From positions 162,409,183-162,473,182 of the forward strand of contig NC_053394.1 of NCBI RefSeq assembly GCF_905171765.1: 64,000 bases of DNA, written 5' to 3'. This DNA is from Bufo bufo. Lineage: Eukaryota > Chordata > Amphibia > Anura > Bufonidae. The notes under the pieces were generated by a model, which was given only the letters and a program-made list of their open reading frames with translations, was not told where the DNA came from and made no database searches. Made by a program: the position numbers and the translations under genes. Numbering within the stretch: the first letter of the stretch is position 1; each line of letters opens with the position of its first letter. Below are positions 23,401-32,700 of the stretch, piece by piece.

Positions 23401-26327
23401 TACCCTAAATAATATACAATATCAGGTGCATGTATTAGAACAGTGCGTTTTCCCACTTAGTCCATTGGATCTTCAGGGGGCTGTATGGAATCCTGTTATA
23501 TAGATATAACGTCCTGGACCATCGGGATGTCATATCTATAACAGGATTGTGGTGTGACTCGCCGCACTTGTATTTGTTTCACACATTCCATACAGTTATT
23601 TTATACATGTATCTTATGGGTGATTCAGGATTAGCCAGCAGAAGTGGGGTCTTTACTGGGGACAGCACGTTCAGGGTGTCCAGTAGGGCAAGCATTTACC
23701 ACAGCACTGTATGTATGACACCCTGACCAGGTTGAATCATTGAGCAAAAATTTCCCCCCAGGGAAGTAACCATGCCGTATGCCGACTGGGTGTGTGAGTA
23801 ATTAGGTGCTAACCTATGGCATTGATCGATGTGTCTCTGTCGTCTAACACACCAGGAAAAGCTGTAGTGTTGGTTTAGTGTATTAGTGCAGCTACTGTAG
23901 CAGACTAGACAGAAGTGCAGCTATTGCATTAAAGGGGTTGTCCCTTTCATGTCATCGTGCTGATTGCGCACACTTCTGCTTCTTCCTATCGAGAAGCTCC
24001 AGGGCTACTGCACACGACCTGGATCTCACATTGAAACCAATGAAGGGGCAGAGAGGTGGCGGGTCACGGAACTGCCGTGCATGTGCAAGTTCGGCGATCC
24101 TGCTATCCTGGTGATCAGAAAAAGAAAAGGAGATTGGCTAAACACATCCAGTGGGTAAGAGCCGAATATTGCGTTTTATAAGGGCTTTATCCAAGTTGGA
24201 ATAGCACTTTAACCGATTACATGTGGTGCTTGCTTATATTTGCCTCCCTCTTAATGTATTTCATGCGTACCTCCAGACTGCTCACACCTTATAGTATGTT
24301 CCTTGCTCTGATATAAATGTATGACACCAATAAGAACGCGTGGCTTGGTGTACTGTGATACCTTTTAGATAGGCCGGCGCACATGGCACACTCCCTGTGG
24401 CACTTTGGCTGCCAGTTATGTACTGTCTTATTGTTCTTTTCCAGTTGGACCAGACATCCTCTTATACAGAAGAATAAGAAGGTTGTACTGTCGTCCTTTC
24501 TCCTCCTCCTTCTAGGATTGGGTGAGCCTGCTTATTTTTCATGTCCCTTGCCTTCCTGTTTATGGCTAGGCTGCTAACTCTTTCTTTTCCTCTCCAGTGT
24601 TCGTGTTTGTAGGCGTGGGACTACAAGTCAGCCCGTCACCAGGTACGCCGGCTTTACAGGTTTATTGTAGTGTATGTGCATTGTGCACCATGAACACTCT
24701 CTCTCTACATGACTGACCAGTCAAGATTTCCCTCTTTTTCCACAGCTGTCTCCAGTGCCATCTTCTTTGTGCCTGGTCTGCTATTGCTGATTCCAGGAGG
24801 TAAGGCATTAGGCTCTTTACTGGTCCCTGTGGTATACAAGTAGTTAAAGAGACAGCCTGTCCTCTCATGTGTCTGCTTTGTGCATTGAATAGCCGCATTT
24901 ATGTGAAGAGTTAGGGCTCATCCACACTTGTGTTCTTTTCTTCCGGCATAGAGTTCCGTCGTCGGGGCTCTATGCCGGAAGAATCCTGATCAGTTTTATC
25001 CTAATGCATTGTGAATGGAGAGAAATACGTTCAGGATGCATCAGGATGTCTTCAGTTCCGGACCAGAACGTTTTTTGGCCGGAGAAAATACCGCACCATG
25101 CTGCGCTTTTTGCTCTGGCCAAAAATCCTGAACACTTGCCGCAAGGCCGGATCCGGAATTAATGCCCATTGAAAGGCATTAATCCGGATCCGGCCTTAAG
25201 CTAAACGTCGTTTCGGCGCATTGCCGGATCCGACGTTTAGCTTTTTCTGAATGGTTACCATGGCTGCAAGGACGCTAAAGTCCTGGCAGCCATGGTAAAG
25301 TGTAGTGGGGAGCGGGGGAGCAGTATACTTACCATCCGGCCGCTCCCGGGGCGCTTCAGAGTGACGTCAGGGCGCCCCACGCTCATGGATGACGTGATCG
25401 CATGGACACGTCATCCATGTGCATGGGGCGCCCTGACGTCATTCTGGAGCGCCCCGAGAGCCGCACGGATGGTAAGTATACTGCTCCCCCGCTCCCCACT
25501 ACTACTATGGCAACCAGGACTTTAATAGCGTCCTGGGTGCCATAGTAACACTGAACGCATTTTGAAGACGGATCCGTCTTCAAATGCTTTCAGTTTACTT
25601 GCGTTTTTCCGGATCCGGCGTGTAATTCCGGCAAATGGAGTACACGCTGGATCCGGATAACGCAAGTGTGAAAGAGCCCTTACTGAAGTTACTGTATAGA
25701 AGGGCATATTCATAATTTGCAGTCTTATCGTGTATTGTACTCCAGAGCTGCATTCATAATTTTCCTGGTTGTTAGGGGTTGCTTGTCAACATATCTGTTG
25801 CCATATTCCAAATACAGCTCAGCTGTCCCCCTGTAATGCAAAGGTGGAGACAGTCTTCCCTGCATCCAATTTATGTACATAAATACATAAATGTACACAG
25901 CGACTCCACCAGCTAAATAGTGAATGTAGCTCTGGGGTATAATTCAGGATATAACTCAGGGTAATGTAACATGTACACAGTGCCTCCACAGACTAGTGAG
26001 TCCCGCTCTGGAGCATAATACAGGATATAATGGGGTCAGAATAGGGATATGTCCATAGTGACTCTTCCAGCAGAATAGTGAGTCCAGCTCTGGGGTACAA
26101 GGTACAGGATAACTAATGTAAGGTTCTGTCTTTACACAGTTAGTGAGCTTGTTATATGGATTAATTGTATATGTAAAGTGGTTTTTTTGTTTGGGGAGGA
26201 GGTGGACAGGCCACTGATGTTGGTTGTTTCCTCTTTGTCTGCAGTATACCACGTCATATTTATATACTGTGCTGTGAGGGGCCGACATGGTTTCCAGTTT
26301 TTCTACCTCCCGTATTTTGACAAGTGA
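5394..26327 (+). CDS. tmem134: TMEM134, transmembrane protein 134 (six 3' exons; 5' end outside window)
   Basis: Spliced gene with coding exons 5394-5452, 12111-12200, 24445-24521, 24598-24642, 24746-24799 and 26245-26327 (stop TGA 26325-26327): 408 nt, 135 residues. All introns are GT-AG and all phases agree. The product begins NLENDEE and continues through the Ser-rich QCSFSTISNSTQ, the SWTRHPLIQKNKK segment, a first hydrophobic helix (VVLSSFLLLLLGL then VFVFVGVGLQ), the VSSAIFFVPGLLLLIPG helix and the conserved tail FQFFYLPYFDK. These match the order of human TMEM134 as I remember it, a small two-pass membrane protein of poorly known function. The first exon(s), encoding the cytosolic N-terminus, were not found. 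Introns range from 76 bp to 12.2 kb; the largest holds a full-length L1. Tail-to-tail neighbour: CABP4. Confidence 0.94.
5453..6117. other. Intron part with a foldback remnant, no gene
   Basis: No coding sequence. A short inverted repeat around 5934-5986 (GGCAGCAGATC against GATCTGCTGCC) and sequence to about 6117 look like a decayed MITE. The rest is unassigned. Confidence 0.4.
5934..5986. repeat. Short inverted repeat
   Basis: ATTGTTTCTGGGCAGCAGATC faces GATCTGCTGCCCTGAAACAAT across about 11 bases. Probably the core of a decayed foldback element. Confidence 0.6.
7014..7034. repeat. C homopolymer run
   Basis: Uninterrupted C tract of about 20 bases; a common site of slippage and sequencing or assembly error. 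Confidence 0.9.
7900..8830. repeat. Degenerate tandem repeat, period about 290 bp, four copies
   Basis: The block ATGCCCCCAAAATAGTACCA and its variants recurs near 7940, 8250, 8520 and 8800, each followed by a version of CCTACCTAAGACAATCG or CGATCGGCAG and an A-rich stretch. It is internal to the TTAA-flanked composite. Confidence 0.7.
9688..10789. other. Intronic repeat-derived sequence, no gene
   Basis: AT-rich stretch with duplicated blocks such as CTATATTCTAAAAGCCATAAC and ATATTCTGAGAGCTATAAC, then a segment (about 10535-10700) like the frog 'ggataggccatcaat' repeat. It looks like decayed DNA-transposon sequence. Confidence 0.45.
10790..11257. mobile_element. Inverted-repeat MITE (CCCCTTTCACAC type)
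   Basis: The left end TAATGCCCCTTTCACACAAACG faces the right end CGTATGAAAGAGGCCTAA. A TAA trinucleotide is present at both sides, fitting a 3-bp TWA duplication. Internal hairpins of CGTTTTTCAC and GTGAAAAACG. No coding sequence. Confidence 0.6.
11515..11905. repeat. Dispersed repeat with 'CCGATCAGCTGTTT' core
   Basis: Begins near TTTTCTGGGAATTC and ends near TGACTTATCCTGAGG. It contains CACCGATCAGCTGTTTCACG and facing GGAGCTGAGCTGCAGTAC sequences. Similar copies occur at about 30890-31240, 34820-35045, 37490-37690 and 38455-39230. The superfamily is not clear to me. Confidence 0.6.
12111..12200 (+). CDS. tmem134: TMEM134 exon (Ser-rich segment)
   Basis: Acceptor CTCTTTGTAG ending 12110, donor CAGGTAGGTG after 12200; 90 nt. 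It encodes a Ser/Thr-rich stretch including SSQCSFSTISNSTQ, which aligns with the SSQWSFSTISSSTQ of human TMEM134. A second in-phase acceptor (TCTTGCAG ending 12137) would shorten the exon by 27 nt without breaking the frame. Confidence 0.88.
12299..12721. mobile_element. Inverted-repeat MITE (GGCTACTTTCACAC type)
   Basis: The left end GCTACTTTCACACTCGCG and right end GTGTGAAAGTAGCC are complementary. TTA follows on the right; the left flank reads ATA, perhaps mutated. The interior is rich in GGATCC-containing hairpins. The small relative at 22883-23014 shares the ends. Confidence 0.75.
12725..13051. mobile_element. Inverted-repeat MITE (GGCCTCATGCACACG type), Harbinger-like
   Basis: Terminal repeats GGCCTCATGCACACGACCGT and its complement, flanked on each side by TTA (12722-12724, 13052-13054). 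A 3-bp TWA duplication is the mark of PIF/Harbinger elements, which is the basis for the tentative class. Nearly the same element lies at 35235-35555. Confidence 0.8.
13312..13469. mobile_element. hAT-type foldback MITE
   Basis: The ends CAGGGGTAGGCAACCT and AGGTTGCTGATCCCTG are inverted, as are the long internal arms AGCTGTTGTGAAACTACAA and TTGTAGTTTCACAACAGCT. Flanking octamers CTCTAGCC and CTCTAGCT match at seven of eight places, fitting an 8-bp hAT duplication. Confidence 0.85.
13523..13690. repeat. Foldback repeat
   Basis: Arms contain TACTAAGCCCCTGGG facing CCCAGGGGCTTAGTA, and AAGTGATAAAGTACAG facing CTGTACTTTATCACTTGG. About 170 bp with a short loop near 13605. No flanking duplication checked. 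Confidence 0.75.
13895..14987 (+). pseudogene. L1 ORF1 (RNA-binding chaperone), frameshifted
   Basis: Encodes a basic N-terminus (MKRNSREEKK), a heptad-rich coiled-coil segment around 14290-14400, the ENRARRNNLRLVGVPE motif that marks the L1 ORF1p RNA-recognition domain (about 14455-14510), and the C-terminal domain ending near 14987. The frame is broken at least three times: near 14310 (extra T in a T-run), near 14390, and at the C-run 14638-14662 inside a proline tract. In intact L1s this protein trimerises and coats the element RNA. The C-run is probably replication slippage. Confidence 0.85.
14638..14662. repeat. C homopolymer inside L1 ORF1
   Basis: A C tract of more than 20 bases within ORF1, encoding only proline before the frame is lost. 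Confidence 0.9.
14988..15540 (+). other. L1 inter-ORF spacer
   Basis: AT-rich spacer between ORF1 and ORF2 with no long frame. ORF2 probably starts at one of the ATGs at 15541-15556. Confidence 0.6.
15556..16431 (+). pseudogene. L1 ORF2, endonuclease domain (5' part)
   Basis: Begins MGVNVLAWNVRGLGD, the start of the apurinic-like endonuclease, with CLSETYL holding the catalytic Glu, a [G/R]DFN block near 15966 (here RDFN) and SDHFPI with the catalytic Asp-His near 16231. The frame is broken between about 15915 and 15980. The reading frame runs into the inserted element at 16432 and resumes at 19174. Function in the family: nicks target DNA to prime reverse transcription. Confidence 0.87.
16958..16995. 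repeat. Perfect palindrome, left arm copy
   Basis: ATTAACCCC...CAGGTGCCGCACCTG...GGGGTTAAT. The right arm has an equivalent at about 18638-18673. Confidence 0.85.
17080..17885. repeat. Degenerate ~60-bp tandem array with C-runs (left arm)
   Basis: TTGTAATAATTCGTTGGTGG followed by CACAGTGTGCGCC or CCAGTGCGGCC and a C-run recurs about a dozen times. The apparent proline/tryptophan-rich frames on both strands are repeat artefacts. Confidence 0.85.
18218..18560. repeat. Inverted counterpart of the C-run array (right arm)
   Basis: Five or six copies of CACCAACGAATTATTACAAT with G-runs, the complement of the left-arm array, so the transcript of either strand would fold back on itself. Confidence 0.85.
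19174..21995 (+). pseudogene. L1 ORF2, reverse transcriptase and C-terminal Cys motif (3' part)
   Basis: Continues ORF2 after the insertion. RT blocks are visible: VPKSGKDP..SYRPVSLLCTD (about 19805-19875), the GDQTGFMPG block (19940), SLDAAKAFDRVEW (20045-20090), GTRQGCPLSPMLFALAIEPL (20218-20275) and the catalytic YADD at 20349-20360. A C-terminal Cys/His motif, CPKCNIPGAHILHMFWEC, spans about 21556-21609. Frameshifts occur near 19290, 19510-19640, 20110, 20690-20780 and 21420-21590. Stop at 21993-21995. Confidence 0.88.
21996..22265 (+). other. L1 3' untranslated region and A-rich tail
   Basis: Contains AATAAAAACTATTTG near 22232, then an A-rich tail ending about 22265, just before the right copy of the target duplication. 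Confidence 0.75.
22280..22882. other. Intronic sequence with a repeat fragment
   Basis: 22300-22440 resembles part of the dispersed 'CTGATCTCTAGAATG' frog repeat. A short inverted repeat AGTCAGTCTGGTCTCC..GATCAGACTGACT lies at about 22818-22851. No exon recognised. Confidence 0.4.
22883..23014. mobile_element. Short MITE (GGCTACTTTCAC type)
   Basis: Ends GGCTACTTTCACTCTCGCG and GTGTGAAAGTAGCC, flanked by TTA on the left and TTC on the right. Its halves are nearly complementary around CGGATCCG sequences. Short relative of 12299-12721. Confidence 0.78.
23150..23905. repeat. Long foldback element of about 750 bp
   Basis: Left blocks TACACTGAACCAACACTACAG, GCGCCTAATTACTCAC and GGGTGTCATACATACAGTGC face right blocks TGTAGTGTTGGTTTAGTGTA, GTGAGTAATTAGGTGC and GCACTGTATGTATGACACCC. 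The centre lies near 23515, where TATAGATATAACG and its complement meet. No coding sequence. Confidence 0.85.
23906..24444. other. Intronic sequence before the TMEM134 membrane exons
   Basis: No gene or clear repeat ends seen. 23938-24140 resembles the AAAGGGGTTGTCC dispersed repeat. The last 20 bases form the polypyrimidine tract of the next acceptor. Confidence 0.4.
24445..24521 (+). CDS. tmem134: TMEM134 exon (first membrane helix, start)
   Basis: Acceptor TTCTTTTCCAG ending 24444, donor GGTGAGCC after 24521; 77 nt. It encodes WTRHPLIQKNKK followed by the hydrophobic VVLSSFLLLLLGL. The preceding exon supplies AG and this exon T, giving a Ser codon. Confidence 0.93.
24598..24642 (+). CDS. 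tmem134: TMEM134 exon (45 nt, first helix end)
   Basis: Preceded by a 76-bp intron; acceptor TTTCCTCTCCAG, donor AGGTACGC. It encodes FVFVGVGLQVSPSP, completing the first membrane helix and its loop. Confidence 0.93.
24746..24799 (+). CDS. tmem134: TMEM134 exon (second membrane helix)
   Basis: Acceptor TTTTTCCACAG ending 24745, donor GAGGTAAGG after 24799; 54 nt. It encodes VSSAIFFVPGLLLLIPG, very close to the human sequence. Confidence 0.93.
24914..25679. mobile_element. Inverted-repeat MITE with internal hairpins (TTA duplication)
   Basis: Ends GGGCTCATCCACACTTG and CAAGTGTGAAAGAGCCC, flanked on both sides by TTA (24911-24913, 25680-25682). Nested internal palindromes include the GGGCGCCC..GACGTCA pair at about 25350-25445 and paired CCATGGTAA blocks. 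Located in the last TMEM134 intron. Confidence 0.82.
25885..26130. repeat. Tandem repeat of about 80-85 bp
   Basis: About three degenerate copies of a unit containing GTACACAGTG.CTCCAC, AGTGAGTCC.GCTCTGG and ATACAGGATATAA. Intronic. Confidence 0.75.
26245..26327 (+). CDS. tmem134: TMEM134 terminal coding exon
   Basis: Acceptor TTGTCTGCAG ending 26244. It encodes YHVIFIYCAVRGRHGFQFF then YLPYFDK and the TGA stop at 26325-26327. The tail is nearly invariant in the family and ends without an added targeting signal. Confidence 0.95.
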
Positions 26328-26600
26328 TTCAATCAAAAACTTCTGACCTTCAACACACTGAATGCCAAAACACTATGGAGACCACTCAATGGGAATGGAC
26401 CACTAGAGGGCAGTGCCCACGGCTGCTGCCTCTCTCAGTATCACATGCCACCATGGAAGGATTGAGGATCTCCTTAACCTCTGTAGCCAATATTTCTGTG
26501 ACACATTTGCAGAAATCTGCTTTTTAATTTAATGACATGCATATTTTTACATTGTTTGTAAGTGTTTAATGGATTGATAAAGACGTAGAAAGATTTTACT
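26328..26600 (+). other. tmem134: Probable TMEM134 3' untranslated region
   Basis: Follows the stop codon. No AATAAA lies before the CABP4 terminal exon; the nearest variant signal on this strand is GATAAA at 26576-26581. If transcripts instead use AATAAA at 27582-27587, the 3' UTR would cross the CABP4 last exon in antisense. Confidence 0.5.
26576..26581 (+). terminator. tmem134: Candidate variant polyadenylation signal of TMEM134 (GATAAA)
   Basis: GATAAA is a known weak variant of AATAAA. It is placed 249 bases after the stop. Sequence-only guess. Confidence 0.35.
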
Positions 26601-26620
26601 ACAAAAAAACTTGTATGCAC

Positions 26621-26626
26621 TTTAAT
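26621..26626 (-). terminator. cabp4: Candidate polyadenylation signal of CABP4 (ATTAAA on minus strand)
   Basis: The plus strand reads TTTAAT, i.e. ATTAAA on the minus strand, 76 bases after the CABP4 stop. ATTAAA is the commonest variant signal. Confidence 0.5.
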
Positions 26627-26701
26627 AGTAGTACTCAGAATGCACAGTCACTGCAGGGGATGAATGTCCAGAGCTTTTCATTTTTCCATGAGCTTCATAA
26701 C

Positions 26702-26730
26702 TTATCTGGATGACAGCATCATGACAAACT
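26702..26730 (-). CDS. cabp4: CABP4 exon 6 (terminal, 29 nt)
   Basis: The minus-strand acceptor TTTTTTCCAG precedes AGTTTGTCATGATGCTGTC. It encodes the last residues EFVMMLSSR and TAA. Phase 1 joins G of the previous exon to AG, completing Glu at position 12 of the EF4 loop. Confidence 0.9.
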
Positions 26731-29700
26731 CTGGAAAAAAAAACAGGAAAGAATGACGGACGTTGTCTTGTCAGTATTGGAGGAGTTCAGCACTTCTCAG
26801 GGTTTGTGTGTCAGCATCAAAAGGGGCTTCCAGGATTCAAAAATGTCTTAGAAATGGTACCTCTCCTGTCCGTGACCTATCCATGTGCTCAAATGGGAAT
26901 GAGCTGCAATACCAGGCACAGCCCATGGACAAGAGGGGCACTGTCTCTTTGGGGGGGGGGGGGGGGAGGAGCAATTTCGCTTTTTTTTATTTTTTTTCTA
27001 ATCCTGGACAAGCCCTTGAAACCTCTCTGGATCTCGCTGGTACATTTAAAGGGAACCTGTCATCCTGAAAACGCAATTTAAGGTGCAGACAGAATATTAT
27101 AGACCAGGAGAAGCTGAGCATATAGTTTTGTCGAAAAGATTTAGTGTAATTTATCATTTATACATTTAAATGGAGCTGCTTATTCTGGGCTTTGAAGTCA
27201 AGTAGGCGGTCCTATGTGTGACAACTGTCTCTCTTGAAGGCTGTCAATCACTGATAGGACCGCCTCCTTGACTTCAAAGCCCAGAATGAGCAGGAAGTTA
27301 AATGCATAAAAGGCAAAATGTAATAAATCTTTTCCTACAAAACTATATATCAATCTGCTCAGCTCCTCCTGCTCTATAACATGCTGCCTTCAGGTCAGAC
27401 ACCATGTTCAATGTGACGGGTTCCCTTTAAGGAGATATGATGGAATCACCCACATCTACTAACACTGTGCCTTGGTCCCAAGACTGCACTATAGATACAT
27501 ACTACTGTACCTGTGTGGTTTGCAGGAGCCATGAATCTTGATTACTAAATGTCATACGTGTGACTTCTTTTAAATGTTTTTAATAAAAAGTGAAACAAAT
27601 GAGATTTGTGTTTCTGATTATACAGTTGTTTTCTTACACAGGTTCGGCCTGCTCGATTCATTACTTACACTGGTCTGCTAAGTAGTGAACCTTTCCAAGA
27701 AATTATCATTCAGCTCCAAGCGATTATAAGTGCTCATTATCTTTTGTCAGGCCATTTGTTCTTGGATCCCAGCAGATCCTCTCACTTCATGTGGGATCCG
27801 TTGGGGTTCCAGTATTTAGCACCCAATCGTTTTTTGATGTGACATACGTCTGTATATCACATCCTCATTTACTCTTACCACACAGCAGAAGGCCCCCATG
27901 TGTGGAATGTGTATACACCTACGATCCCCAGCTACTGTGCAGCAGAGAATCCCTCCAGGGACAGCAAAAAAAAAAGTGATGTGGGCTTTCCCACTAAAGA
28001 AAATTCATCAGTATGTGTCATAAATGTTTGATAGGTAGTTGTCCCATCTCAAGGACCCCACCTTGTGAAGTTGTCACCACATCCAGTCAGAGCCTGAATG
28101 GAGAGGTGACCAAGCATGTCTACAACATCTATTCTAGTTGATTTGACTAGGACCCCATTCACACGAACATATTTTTGCTCCGCATCCGATTCATTTCAAT
28201 GGGGCTGCAAAAAAAATGCAGGCATCACACTCTGTGCTGTCTGTTCCACAGCTTTGCAAAAAGGATAGAACATGTCCTATTCTTGTCCGTTTTGCAGCAT
28301 GCACACAGTCGTTGGGGACCGGAATTTGCGGTCATGGAGGCACGGAGAGAAACCTTGCCTCCGTTCCACACGTAATGATGCAGGGTGCACACGGCCGATG
28401 CCTGCATATTGCAGACCCGCTGTTTGTGGGCCTCAATACGGGCACGGCCAGGCAATGGCCATATGCATGAGCCCTTACAATGGGTCCACACAAAAAAACT
28501 GTTTCAATAAAGACGTCATCTGTAGTTTTTGCGGACCGCAACACACATATGGTCGTGTAAATGCTCTCAAGTCACAGACCTCCTAACAAACTTTAATAGC
28601 GTTCCTGTGAGCTAACGTAACGTTCCTCTGCTTCCAGTGCACTTTGCAATATGCTGAGGTCCTGGGATATGTTGCCAACTCTCAAAGTCTATGCAACAAA
28701 GATAAATAAATCCTGCACATCTGATAAAGACTTCAGCTTTATTCCAATGCCTAGAAATGTTTCAGCAAATATACCAGCCACACTTCCCGCCATCACTTTT
28801 AAATGTTTGATGGGAGATACTAGACACAGGTTGTCCTCTAGCATCTATGACCAGATGTTTGTAAGATACAGGATACTCACCATCAAAGTCAACTCTTCCA
28901 TCACCGTTCAGATCTACATCATGAATAATTTCCTGGATATCACTTGGATTCAGCGATTCTCCTAAGAAACTCTGAGCAGCATCTTGCAACTCTAAGCCAC
29001 TAATATGGCCATCTCCATTGACATCAAACTGGCAGACAAAATGAGGAAAAAGTTTAAAGAAGGATGGTGAAATAAAGTGGATAAGATTAGAAAAATATGG
29101 CTGCTTCCTGCCAGAAACAGTGCCACTTTCATCCTTAGGCTCTGTCTGGTATTGTAGGTACACTTGAATTAGATGTTGCTGCAATACCAGACACAGCCAG
29201 TGGTTATGAGCAGCGCTGCAGTGGAAGCAGCCATGTTTATGAGAAGCTCATCCAACAACTACCATAAAATGACGGTATAAACCTCCTATGGGAGGCTTCT
29301 GATGGTAATGTGTAGTTGGGTATACCTTCAGTGCTGTCATTACCAGTCCCTCATTTGAGAGCCATATCCACTATATCAAATGGCTCAACTGCAGGGAGAC
29401 TAGAGATGTAAACTCCATCTGTGGCCATAATTAGGGATGAGCGAATCGACTTTGGATGAAACATCCAAAATTGATTTGCATAAAACTTCGTTCTAAGGGT
29501 CCATTCACACATCCATAAGTGTTTTGCGGATCCGCAAAACTCGGACACCGGCAATGTGCTTTCCGCATTTTGTGGGCCGCACATCACCGGCACTTAATAG
29601 AAAATGCCTAATCTTGTCCGCAATTGTGGAGCCGAACAGCACATAGTGCGGCCCCATAGAAATGAATGGGTCTGCAATTCCTTTCCGCAACATGTGGAAC

Positions 29701-32700
29701 AGAATTGCGGACGTGTGAATGGAGCCTAATACTGTACAGAACCTAACCAGAGTTTGGGAAATGTTTTTTTACAGTACAAATTAATTTATGAAGTTATTGC
29801 GCGAAGTCTCGCTAGACTTTGCGAAGCAATATCCTCGGCTCATCGAAGCCAATACATTCTAATACTGTACGGAGCTCCGTACAATATTAGAACAAAGTTT
29901 TATGCGATTCGCTCATCCCTAGCCATAATGCCACCGATGAATATACTAGGGCAGAAGGCGAGTTCCCTAGACTCCTGGATGCTGTGGGAGAGTAAACACT
30001 TAAGCCTCATTCACACATCAGTGTTTAGTCAGTGATTTCCATCAGTGATTTTGAGCCAAAACCAGGTGCGGCTCTAAACACAGAACAGGTGCAGATTTTC
30101 CCCTTAAACCTTATGTCTGTGGAGGCTCCAATCCTGGTTTTGGATCACAATCACTGATGTGTGAATGAGGTTTTGTACTCTGCACACTGCCCTAAATAAG
30201 GAATGAATTTTTTTTTACGTGCTTCAATTTCGATAAAATATCCTCACTTCTCTAAATGCAATCTTCAGCTCCCGTACTCCCACCATATTTTCGGTTTCTG
30301 CCAGCATCTTTGGTCCAATCAATTCCACAAAGTCTTCGAAGTCCACACGACCGCCCACTATGCAGAGCAATGAAAAACATTAGAAAGTTATATTGATAAA
30401 AGCAGTACAGATGTCATGTGGAGGTTGCTTTCCTTTTTTACCCCCACCATATTGATATTGTGTATTGAAATGTTAGTCCAGGGCTGTACTATGAAAGTGG
30501 GAATTTGATGTATATGAGGGTGGCAGAAGAGGTGTAGCTGATAAAGTTCGAGGAAAAATACCACTGTAGTCGATGGGAGTGGGGTCCATCCAAGATGATA
30601 AAGGAGGGTGAGTTTTCCACCTTTACTATAGTGTCTGCGCCTGTTTTTAGGCGAAAAATGCTGTTTTAGACCGTTTTAATTCTTTTTTGTCTCATTTACT
30701 CCTGAAAATGTACCTGTTTTGGTGGTATTAGTGCCTTGTTCGCCTATTTTTAGATTTTTTTTTTTTTTACTAATTCAGAAGTTTTCTAACTTTTGAGCCC
30801 ATTTTCCGACCTATTTATGTAGGTGCTCCTTATTTTTGTGCCTGATTTATTTATAAAAACAGTCTCATTTCTACTCCACTACAGCTCTTAAAGGGGTTTT
30901 CTGAGATTCCGAATAGGTCATCCGTATCTGATCGGTGGGGGTCTGACACCTGGGACCCCCCGCCGATCAGCTGTTTGAAAAGGCAGTGGCGCTCACTCTG
31001 CTTTTCCTAGGCTGAGTGACGACACTTTCAGGCCATCAATATAATTTCAGCAGGGGTCCAATAACTGCCTCCCCCTGTCGATCAGTTGTTCTTGAGCAGC
31101 TGAAAGTCGGCGTCAGAAAGACACAGCTCCATCTATTCTGCAGTGGATGGATATCCCACTTCAGTGGGAGCAGTGCTGCAGTTAGCAGCTCCATCCAGCA
31201 CACAATTTCTCTTTGGCAGACAACATTTAAAGGGGTTGTCCTACAAATGATATTCTACAGTTTTGAAACCAACACCTGTAACTAAAAATGTAGTATAGCC
31301 AGTAAGTTATTCAATTAAATCATACCTGTATAGCGCCACTTGCTGTTTGCTCTTTTTTCTAATTTCTCTGCCACCAGCTGCAGCAGATAGAACATGCCTC
31401 CTGACCTGGCAGATTAAAATAAATCTAGCAGAGCAATAGGAACACTGAATGAAGATATCTCTGGATCCATGTGAGGTACAGGGCTGGTTCTAGCTTTCTT
31501 AGGCCTCATTCAGATGGCAATAGTGTTTTGCGTGTCCAAAACGCGCGTTCCGCACATGGCCGCAACCATAATAGAAATTGCCTATTCTAGCAGACAAGAA
31601 TAGGACATGCTCTATCTTTTCCTTGGAGCCACGGAACGGAACCACAGGTGCGGATATCTCCATTGAAATGAATGGGTCCACACCCGTTACTCAAAATTGT
31701 GGAACGGGTGCGGACCCGTTCATACAGCCGTCTGAATGGGCCCTTAGAAAGACGTTGTCATGTACTATGTGATGTTTGATTTTCCTTCTTTACATTAATC
31801 ATGGAATAACCCCTATATCTGGCTGAGGCAAGAGTGAAGCTGCACCAGACAACCGTATCAGTCTGCTATAAAACTCTTGGCAAAAAGTTCACATTTCAGC
31901 AGGACAATGATCCCAAACATAAGGTCAAGGCAACAGAGGAAGGGCGATAACGTGAATGACCGAGTCAAAGTCCAGATCTCGGTCTAATCTAGAATCTGTG
32001 TCACTATGCAAAGTACTGGTCTGAAGGGTTGAATACTTATGCAGGAAGCATTTTTAAGTTGTGAGTTTGCAGATTTACTTGTTTGTAATAAATAAAAAAA
32101 TATGTTGTAATATACAGAAATCTGTCTTTATTAAGGGGTTGAATACTTTTTGTAAGGAACTGATCATAAACACAATAAGCCACTATACCTACCAAAAAAT
32201 TAATTTGGACAGCGCAGTGAATTTATGCCCTAAATCTGTTGTGCCTCATGAGAGGGAAGATAAGTGTCATAAGTGACTGACCGTACGTGTTGCCCAGAGG
32301 TCTATCCCAAGGAATAAGATTATTTGTACTTGTCCCCAGTGAACACTTAAATCTGTTGATTCCAGTAAGCCTACTGCCAAAGCTTTTAATCTACACTAAT
32401 TGCTAATTTATCAGGGACTTCACTTTTTCTCTTGCAGGTTGCTGCACATGTGACTTGTCAATCATTATTAATAGGTTGTCCAGGAATAGAAAAAAATATC
32501 AACTCCCCCCCCCCCAAAAAAAAAAAAAAAAACAACACCGCCCTTTACCAATGTCCTGTGTCTCTGTTAAAGTGAATGGGGCTGAGCTGCAATACCGCAC
32601 GCTGCTCATAGGGGAAGAGTGCCTCTGTTTCTTGAAAATAAAAAGTTAATTTCACAAATATATTTGGTCTTCCTCCTCCATCTGAAACCCCTTATGTACA

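Noticed and set aside
28881..29184. 140-codon minus-strand frame as a single-exon EF-hand gene
   Set aside because: Only 28881-29028 matches; good splice sites and the other exons show it is CABP4 exon 5.
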